The notes beneath the pieces were generated by a model. It searched no databases, had not been told where the DNA came from, and saw only the letters and a list, made by a program, of their open reading frames with translations. 64,000 nt of DNA. It comes from Pseudomonadota bacterium. GTDB lineage: Bacteria; Pseudomonadota; Gammaproteobacteria; Nitrosococcales; Methylophagaceae. Made by a program: the position numbers and the translations under genes. Below, in pieces: positions 55,662 to 64,000 of the stretch. The DNA is taken from contig JALIBN010000024.1 of assembly GCA_030576275.1 (NCBI GenBank), positions 62,001 to 126,000 on the forward strand, written 5' to 3'. Position 1 is the first letter of the stretch. Every line of letters starts with the position of its first letter.

Positions 55662-56675
55662 CTATGAGTTACTAGAGGTAATAAGTGTAGCGAGTTTTTG
55701 CTGGGCAGCGCCATTGTCTATTTGTGTTTGTGCTAGTTGAATACCTTCTGCAAGTGTTGCTGTCAGATCGGCGGCATAAATGGCGGCGCCAGCATTTAAT
55801 ACAACGATATCTCTTGCCGGCCCCGTTTTACCGGCAAAGATATCGTTGATGATGCTTAAGCTCTCTTGTGCATTGGATACGGCAAGCACATTGATGTCGT
55901 GGCGTTGTAAGCCAAAATCTTCGGGACAAACTGTGTAGCAAGAGATCTCACCATTTTTTAATTCTGCAACGTAGGATTTGGAGCCAATACTTATTTCATC
56001 AAGCCCGTCTTCAGCATGAACAACTAAAACATGTTCGCTACCAAGTGCTTTCAGCACATGTGCCATAGGTTCAACCCATTGGCGATCATAGACGCCTAGT
56101 ACCTGGCGTTTAGCTTGCGCAGGATTGGTCAGTGGGCCAAGTAGATTAAAAATAGTGCGTACGCCCATTTCACGACGGGGGCCGATAGCAAATTTCATTG
56201 CACCATGATGTTTCTGTGCAAACATAAAACCAACACCAATATTATCAATGCACTGTTTTACTTGAGCTGGTGTAATGTCTAGGTTAATGCCTGCGGCTTC
56301 CAATACATCGGCACTGCCTGAACTACTGCTGATAGAGCGATTACCATGCTTAGCAACTTTAGCGCCAGCACCCGCTACGACAAAGGCACTCGCGGTCGAT
56401 ACATTAAAGGTGCTTGCACCATCACCACCGGTGCCGCAAGTATCCACGACATGATCACCGCTAATTTCAACTGGTGTTGCAAGGCTTCGCATTACTTTGG
56501 CGGCGGCAGTAATTTCAGTGATGGTTTCACCTTTCATTTGCAAACCAACTAAAAAACCACCAATTTGGGCAGGCGTTGCTTGGCCAGCCATTATTTGTTG
56601 CATGACGGCAGTCATGTCTTCGCTAGATAAGTCTTGTCGTTGAATGACCGATTTGATGGCGGTTGGTAAATTCAT
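55662..56675 (-). CDS. trpD: anthranilate phosphoribosyltransferase
   Basis: [52 protein letters not shown]. Confidence 0.98.
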   Translation of the reverse strand: MNLPTAIKSVIQRQDLSSEDMTAVMQQIMAGQATPAQIGGFLVGLQMKGETITEITAAAKVMRSLATPVEISGDHVVDTCGTGGDGASTFNVSTASAFVVAGAGAKVAKHGNRSISSSSGSADVLEAAGINLDITPAQVKQCIDNIGVGFMFAQKHHGAMKFAIGPRREMGVRTIFNLLGPLTNPAQAKRQVLGVYDRQWVEPMAHVLKALGSEHVLVVHAEDGLDEISIGSKSYVAELKNGEISCYTVCPEDFGLQRHDINVLAVSNAQESLSIINDIFAGKTGPARDIVVLNAGAAIYAADLTATLAEGIQLAQTQIDNGAAQQKLATLITSSNS

Positions 56676-56687
56676 AATACTGCTCGC

Positions 56688-57266
56688 TTAATGATCGAGA
56701 AAGTTTTTTAGTAAAGCATGACCTTGTTCAGTCAAGATAGATTCTGGATGAAACTGAACCCCTTCGATTGGCAAGGTCTTATGGCGGACGCCCATTATCT
56801 CATCCAATGTACCATCTTCATTTTGTGTCCAAGCGGTCACCTCAAAAACATCTGGCAGGGCGTTTTTATTGATGACTAAAGAATGATAACGGGTGGCGAT
56901 AATGGGGTTGGCCAAGTCTTTAAATACGCCGATGTTTTTGTGAAAAACGGGTGATGTTTTACCGTGCATAATCTGGCGGGCATGAATGATTTCACCGCCA
57001 AAGGCTTGGCCGATAGCTTGATGACCTAGACAGACTCCTAGAATAGGTTTTTTGCCTGCAAAATGTCTGATAACTTCAAGTGAAACACCGGCTTCATTTG
57101 GCGTACACGGACCAGGTGAAATAACAATCTTTTCAGGATTTAAGGCTTCGATTTCTTCAATGGTAATTTTATCATTACGATGTACTTGAACATCGGCGCC
57201 TAGCTCACCAAAATATTGGACGAGGTTGTAGGTGAAGGAATCATAATTGTCGATCATTAAAAGCAT
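56688..57266 (-). CDS. trpG: anthranilate/aminodeoxychorismate synthase glutamine amidotransferase
   Basis: [54 protein letters not shown]. Confidence 0.97.
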   Translation of the reverse strand: MLLMIDNYDSFTYNLVQYFGELGADVQVHRNDKITIEEIEALNPEKIVISPGPCTPNEAGVSLEVIRHFAGKKPILGVCLGHQAIGQAFGGEIIHARQIMHGKTSPVFHKNIGVFKDLANPIIATRYHSLVINKNALPDVFEVTAWTQNEDGTLDEIMGVRHKTLPIEGVQFHPESILTEQGHALLKNFLDH

Positions 57267-57366
57267 TAAATTATACCGCTTAACTATAAAATTATATAAG
57301 ATGGGAATTCTAGCAAATAATGCCTGCTTTCAGGGGATTTTAATCGCAATAAGTGCTAACGTGGCT

Positions 57367-59083
<1,717 letters not shown>

Positions 59084-59182
59084 ATGAGGCTCGGCTACAC
59101 GGGTTGCTTAAGACGGTTTGTTCAAGCGACAAAACAGTGGGAATGATAGCATAGGCGAAATTTTCTTAAATCCTTAGCTACT

Positions 59183-60094
59183 ATGAAAATATTTCAAAGA
59201 CAATTTTTGCACCCACGTTTCTGGCCTAGTTGGCTAGGCTTGTTATTTATGCGTTTATCTATTTTCCTTCCTGTTAAGACTCAATTGATGGTGGGGAAAT
59301 GGCTTTCGTGGATAATGACGCCGCTGATGAAGTCTAGAAAAAAAATAGCTCGGCGAAATTTGGAGTTATGTTTCCCCGAACTTTCTGAGGAACAACGCAC
59401 CGCGTTATTGGAAGAAAATTTTCGTACCATGGGCATGATGTTGATTGAAACGGCACTCAGCTGGTGGGCCAGTGATGTTAGTTTGCAAAAGCGTGTTCAG
59501 TACCAAGGCTTAGAACATCTTGAGGCGGCTTTAGCCAAAGGCAAAGGTGTGATTTTATTAACCGGTCATTTCACTAGCATGGAGTTAGGGGGACGATTGA
59601 TTATGTTAAGAAATCCATGTTATGTGATGTTTCGTAAATTAAATAATCCATTATTTAATTCGGTGATGATGCAAGCAAGAACATATCATAGCGAAGGCAT
59701 AGTCTTGCGTGATGATCCGCGGCCTATGGTGCGAGCTTTAAAGAAAAATAAAGTAGTGTGGTATGCACCAGACCAAGATTTTGGTCGAAAAATGAGTGTG
59801 TTTGCGACGTTTTTTGGCGTACCCGCAGCAACCGTACCTGCCACTGCTCGGCTGGTTAAAATGAGTGGTGCCGCCGTTATTCCGTTCGTACCCAGACGCG
59901 AAAAAGACGGCAGTTATACCTTAAGTTTATTAGCGCCACTGACTAACTTTCCTACTGGTAATGATGTCGCTGATGCACAGGTAATTAATGACTTATTAGA
60001 AAAAGAAATACGTCTGTCACCAGCACAGTATCTGTGGATCCATCGCCGATTTAAAACACAACGTGAAGGTGAAAAGGCTTCATTGTATAAATAG
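59183..60094 (+). CDS. lpxL: lipid A biosynthesis acyltransferase (LpxL/HtrB family)
   Basis: GVILLTGHFTSMELGGRLI, WYAPDQDFGRKMSVFATFFGVPAATVPATARLVKMSGAAVIPF. Confidence 0.93.
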   Translation: MKIFQRQFLHPRFWPSWLGLLFMRLSIFLPVKTQLMVGKWLSWIMTPLMKSRKKIARRNLELCFPELSEEQRTALLEENFRTMGMMLIETALSWWASDVSLQKRVQYQGLEHLEAALAKGKGVILLTGHFTSMELGGRLIMLRNPCYVMFRKLNNPLFNSVMMQARTYHSEGIVLRDDPRPMVRALKKNKVVWYAPDQDFGRKMSVFATFFGVPAATVPATARLVKMSGAAVIPFVPRREKDGSYTLSLLAPLTNFPTGNDVADAQVINDLLEKEIRLSPAQYLWIHRRFKTQREGEKASLYK

Positions 60095-60291
60095 TATTAA
60101 GCCTAAGTTGTTGCTACATCAACGCAGTGTTTGACCTCTATATTTAAATAGAAGACGGTCTTAGTTACATCTTGTAACTGATTTCAGGGCTAACCCGTGC
60201 TCTATACCATGGTATTTTTAGGCATAAGCGTTCGTGATTTGTAATGGTGTGGATTTTCGGCCACTGAGGATTGAGGCCACTTTTCGAGAAA

Positions 60292-60368
60292 TGGTGCGCC
60301 TGACAGGAATCGAACCTGTGACCCCCAGTTTCGGAAACTGGTACTCTATCCAACTGAGCTACAGGCGC
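60292..60368 (-). tRNA. tRNA-Arg (anticodon CCG), CCA encoded
   Basis: Minus strand: acceptor GCGCCTG/CAGGCGC, anticodon arm CCAGT-TTCCGAA-ACTGG, T-arm CAGGTTCGATTCCTG, terminal CCA at 60292-60294. Confidence 0.95.
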
Positions 60369-60482
60369 ATTTTTGAAAATTTTGGTGCAGAACGGCTTTT
60401 AGACCAATCGATAATTATACGGGCTTTAATATCTGACTGCTAGGAAGTAAATTTTCAGGGGTGGGGAAAACATAACAAATGG

Positions 60483-60515
60483 AGCTACGATGGTTTATTA
60501 ATCACCATCGTAGCT
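60483..60515 (-). terminator. hairpin downstream of glgP
   Basis: AGCTACGATGG / CCATCGTAGCT, 11-bp perfect stem. Confidence 0.7.
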
Positions 60516-60526
60516 TTGTTTTGCGT

Positions 60527-63031
60527 TTATTTATGTTTTGGTGGGACTTTTGTTAGTTTCCAAATCTCATTATTGTATTCTTCCATTGTTCGATCAGTAG
60601 AGAATTTCCCACTGCGCGCGCAATTAAGAATACTCATTTCTGTCCAGCGTGGAATATCTTGATACGCGAGACTTGCTTGATGTTGTGCATCAACATAACT
60701 ACGGAAATCTGCAATAGTCATCCATGGATCATTATGGTCAGTAAAGGCATTAATAATATTGCCAAAACGATTTGGTTCACACTGATTAAAATGACCACCC
60801 TCTAATAAATCGACAACGCGTTTGAGATCTGGATCTTGGGCGATGATAGAGCGTGGATTGTAGCCTACATGGGCTTTCACAACTTCCTCTTCTGTTAAGC
60901 CGAAGAGGAAGAAGTTTTCATCACCGACTTCTTCATGAATTTCGATGTTGGCACCATCGAGCGTTCCGATAGTGATGGCACCATTCATCATGAATTTCAT
61001 GTTGCCGGTGCCCGATGCTTCTTTACCTGCAGTTGAAACTTGTTCTGATAGATCGGCGGCTGGGCAGATAATCTCCATTGCTGAAACTTGGTAGTTTGGT
61101 AAAAACACAACTTTTAGCCAATCACCAATGTCCGAATCATTATTGATAACTTGAGCCACATTGTTGATCAGTTTGATGATATCTTTGGCCATGGCGTAAC
61201 CTGGAGCAGCTTTACCACCAAATAAGACACATCGTTTAGTCATACCTAAAGTATCACCACGTTTAATTCGATCATAAAGGTGAATAACGTGTAGTACATT
61301 TAATAGTTGACGTTTGTATTCGTGAATACGTTTTACTTGAATATCAAACATTGCATCGGTACTAAAAGTCACGCCACAGCTTTCTTGAACTAAATCAGCT
61401 AGGCGTTTTTTATTATCTAGTTTTGCTTGGCGCCATTGTTCCTGGAACTTCGGTTTAGTGGCATACGGCGTTAAATTTTCAAGTTCACTCAATTGAGTAA
61501 TCCATTTATCGCCGATGGTGTCATTAAGTAGTTGACGCAATTGTGGATTACACCAAGCCATCCACCGACGCTGAGTAACACCGTTCGTTTTATTGTTGAA
61601 TTTTTCCGGCCACAGCTGGTAAAAGTCGTTAAATAAACCTTTTTGTAATAATTCTGAATGGAGTGCCGCAACACCATTGATCGAGTAACTACCCACAATC
61701 GCCAAATGTGCCATACGCACACTTTGTTGATGGCCCTCTTCAATGATTGACATGCGAGCCAGGCGCGCTTTATCGCCAGGCCAGTGGTTAGCCACTTCAC
61801 TTAAGAAACGTGCATTAATTTCATAAATTATTTCAAGTACGCGAGGTAGTAAACGACTAAACATGTTGACAGACCAGCGTTCTAGGGCTTCTGGCAATAG
61901 AGTATGGTTGGTGTAGGCCATAGTTTTAGTGGTGATTGTCCATGCCTTCTCCCAGCTTAAACCATGCTCATCCATTAATAGACGCATTAACTCGGCTACA
62001 GCGACAGTTGGGTGAGTGTCATTGAGTTGGAAGCAGTTTTTTTCAGCAAAATTATCAAAGTTTTCACTATGCGTGGTGACCCAATAATCCAGAATATCCT
62101 GCAAGCTAGCTGAAGCAAGAAAATATTGCTGACGTAGGCGTAATTCTTTACCATTTTCACTAGAGTCATTCGGGTAAAGCACCATACTGATATTTTCAGC
62201 TGCATTTTTAGATGCAACGGCTTCAGTATATGAGCCAGAGTTAAAGTCTTCTAAGTTAAATTCATCGGTAGCCGCAGATTTCCACAAGCGTAATTTATTG
62301 ACCGTACCATTTTGGTAGCCAGGTACAGGTAAATCATAAGGCACGGCTAACACATCGTTAGAATCAACCCAGTAAACTTGCATTTTACCTTGGCTATTTT
62401 TACGGAATTCAGTATGACCACCAAATTTAACGCGTTGGGTGAATTCAGGACGTTCTAGTTCCCATGGATTACCATCACGTAACCAATGATCTGGCATTTC
62501 AATTTGATTACCATCTTCGATACTTTGTTGGAACATACCGTACTCATAACGAATGCCATAACCAGTAACCGGCAATTGTAGGGTTGCGCAGCTATCGATA
62601 AAACAGGCGGCAAGGCGACCTAATCCACCATTACCTAGTCCCGCATCGTGTTCTAGTTCTGTCAATTCTTCAAAATTTAAGCCAAGATCGTGCATAGCCT
62701 TGGTAGAAACTTCATCTAAACCTAAATTCAGTGCGGCATTACCCATTGCGCGACCCATTAGGAATTCCATGGATAGATAATAGGCTTGTTTACACTTGGT
62801 TTCTGCGTAAGTGTGTTTGGTGTGTTTCATCCGTTCAAACAAACGATCACGTAATGTGATTGCTAAAGATGAATATAAATAATGGCCTGAAGCACTGCCT
62901 TTATCTTGGGCAAGATGATTGCCGTAATAATTTTTGAAATCATAAATGATGGATTTTTTATCCATGCCTAGAGATGGTGTGTCAAATAGATCTGGGTTTG
63001 GTGTAATTACTGGATCGTAACGTGGGCTCAT
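60527..63031 (-). CDS. glgP: glycogen/starch/alpha-glucan phosphorylase
   Basis: YYLSMEFLMGRAMGNAALNLG, GLGNGGLGRLAACFIDS, KRIHEYKRQLLNVLHVI, EASGTGNMKFMMNGAITIGTLDGANIEI. Confidence 0.98.
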   Translation of the reverse strand: MSPRYDPVITPNPDLFDTPSLGMDKKSIIYDFKNYYGNHLAQDKGSASGHYLYSSLAITLRDRLFERMKHTKHTYAETKCKQAYYLSMEFLMGRAMGNAALNLGLDEVSTKAMHDLGLNFEELTELEHDAGLGNGGLGRLAACFIDSCATLQLPVTGYGIRYEYGMFQQSIEDGNQIEMPDHWLRDGNPWELERPEFTQRVKFGGHTEFRKNSQGKMQVYWVDSNDVLAVPYDLPVPGYQNGTVNKLRLWKSAATDEFNLEDFNSGSYTEAVASKNAAENISMVLYPNDSSENGKELRLRQQYFLASASLQDILDYWVTTHSENFDNFAEKNCFQLNDTHPTVAVAELMRLLMDEHGLSWEKAWTITTKTMAYTNHTLLPEALERWSVNMFSRLLPRVLEIIYEINARFLSEVANHWPGDKARLARMSIIEEGHQQSVRMAHLAIVGSYSINGVAALHSELLQKGLFNDFYQLWPEKFNNKTNGVTQRRWMAWCNPQLRQLLNDTIGDKWITQLSELENLTPYATKPKFQEQWRQAKLDNKKRLADLVQESCGVTFSTDAMFDIQVKRIHEYKRQLLNVLHVIHLYDRIKRGDTLGMTKRCVLFGGKAAPGYAMAKDIIKLINNVAQVINNDSDIGDWLKVVFLPNYQVSAMEIICPAADLSEQVSTAGKEASGTGNMKFMMNGAITIGTLDGANIEIHEEVGDENFFLFGLTEEEVVKAHVGYNPRSIIAQDPDLKRVVDLLEGGHFNQCEPNRFGNIINAFTDHNDPWMTIADFRSYVDAQHQASLAYQDIPRWTEMSILNCARSGKFSTDRTMEEYNNEIWKLTKVPPKHK

Positions 63032-63058
63032 AAAAGGGATCCTTAAATATTGAACTTA

Positions 63059-63595
63059 TTAGTATTTATCAGGGAAAATAGCGATAAAGCCATCACGATT
63101 TGGCATCGAGACCTGAGGCAGATTCTCTTCGTTGAGTTCTTGGTCTATCGGAATTATATCATCTTCACTTAATAGATAGGCACACAAGGCATACACTTCA
63201 TTGGCAGAAAGGGAAAAGGGTGCATCAATAGGCATGGCACGACGGATATAATCAAATAATGTCGTGGCATAGGGCCAGTAACTGTTTATAGTCTTTTCGG
63301 GGTATTCGCTGGTGAGAGAACCCACTTCTCCGACTAAAGGTTCTGCGCTACCACCAATACCTGCAGGACCATGACAGCCGGCACATTTCATCGCAAAAAT
63401 TTTGGTACCTTGCGCGGATGAGCCCTTACCAATTGGTAGGCCTTTTCCATCAGGGGTAATGGTTAAATTCCATTCTGCTTGTGTACTGAGTTGCTCTGCA
63501 GATTTGCCTAACGATTGATACTCGGCATAGGCATAGCTGTGTGAAAAACATGCGATTAACAAAAGACTACTTATAAAACTAAATCCCGTAGACAT
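63059..63595 (-). CDS. monohaem c-type cytochrome, sulfite dehydrogenase (SoxD-like) subunit
   Basis: Signal peptide; CAGCH haem motif; INSYWPYATTLFDYIRRAMP, LSANEVYALCAYLL; adjacent to a SoxC-like ORF. Confidence 0.85.
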   Translation of the reverse strand: MSTGFSFISSLLLIACFSHSYAYAEYQSLGKSAEQLSTQAEWNLTITPDGKGLPIGKGSSAQGTKIFAMKCAGCHGPAGIGGSAEPLVGEVGSLTSEYPEKTINSYWPYATTLFDYIRRAMPIDAPFSLSANEVYALCAYLLSEDDIIPIDQELNEENLPQVSMPNRDGFIAIFPDKY

Positions 63596-64000
63596 GGTTG
63601 ATATCTCCTGTTTCGGTGATTTCCCAGCTGACTATGGCGTTGTAATGAAAAAAACCATATGTACCACGATTAGCCACGAGATCATTTCGCGTCGGTTGAA
63701 CGTAACCGGTTTCATCTGTAGCTCTACTTTGTAATACTGAATAATCACCTTGCCAATGCCAAGGTAAACTAAAACGGGTAAAAGCACGATCGAGGATGGG
63801 GCCATGCAGTTCTGCATCAGTCCATGTATCACCGCCATCAGCAGAGATTTCGACGCGAGTAATTTTGCCACGACCTGACCAAGCAAGGCCACTAAGCTGG
63901 TAGGTCCCAGGGTTATCTGGCAGCATCATCCCGAGAGAGGGCGAGGTGATCAGCGATTTTGCTTCCATGATGAAGGTAAATTGACGAGCAGTGCCATCTG
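63579..64000 (-). CDS. SoxC-like molybdopterin sulfite dehydrogenase, C-terminal part (runs off the right edge)
   Basis: Frame stays open to the window edge: ...DGTARQFTFIMEAKSLITSPSLGMMLPDNPGTYQLSGLAWSGRGKITRVEISADGGDTWTDAEL; sulfite oxidase dimerisation domain. The track Met at 63968 is internal. Confidence 0.88.
   Translation of the reverse strand, partial: DGTARQFTFIMEAKSLITSPSLGMMLPDNPGTYQLSGLAWSGRGKITRVEISADGGDTWTDAELHGPILDRAFTRFSLPWHWQGDYSVLQSRATDETGYVQPTRNDLVANRGTYGFFHYNAIVSWEITETGDINHVYGI

Noticed and set aside
60204-60215. ATACCATGGTAT palindrome and nearby AGTTACA/TGTAACT repeat next to the tRNA as an integration site
   Set aside because: Short elements, no integrase gene and no duplicated tRNA end seen.
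60165-60443. Two short ORFs across the tRNA-Arg region
   Set aside because: They run through the tRNA gene (e.g. MVRLTGIEPVTPSFGNW is the classic mistranslation of a tRNA); spurious.

Overview
This window looks like ordinary chromosome from a flagellated, type-IV-pilus-bearing gammaproteobacterium. Gene content (mxaD-like gene, SoxCD-like sulfite dehydrogenase, gammaproteobacterial gene order) is compatible with a methylotroph or sulfur oxidiser such as Methylophaga or a relative, but that lineage guess is inference. Blocks in order: DUF1631 (partial, minus strand, missing from the ORF track); cheR; coaBC-dut-algC-argB-slmA; flgBCDEFG with a good sigma-54 promoter match; a lipid-remodelling pair (alpha/beta hydrolase plus fused LplT-Aas); a decayed XRE-type regulator; uspA, trxB; ftsK-lolA-rarA; a pocket of small minus-strand genes (about 27.6-31.4 kb); rsmJ; a YVTN beta-propeller lipoprotein with an MxaD-like SRPBCC protein; mlaFEDCB-ibaG-murA-hisGDC; pyrE, metWX, yggT, proC, yggS; pilTU; an OmpA-family protein; DUF885, VOC and OsmC genes; crp; trpGDC; tadA, waaA, lpxL; tRNA-Arg(CCG); glgP; and a SoxCD-like pair at the right edge. 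I saw no CRISPR array, prophage, transposase or recognisable defence island. The most interesting items are modest: an intrinsic terminator embedded in signal-peptide codons; a 57-codon open tail in frame with the ftsK stop that resembles an MCP C-terminus; a degenerate pseudo-receiver translationally coupled to slmA; a flagellar operon that stops after flgG; and an AlgC with an N-terminal membrane module and a Ser/Asp/Glu-rich C-terminal tail.
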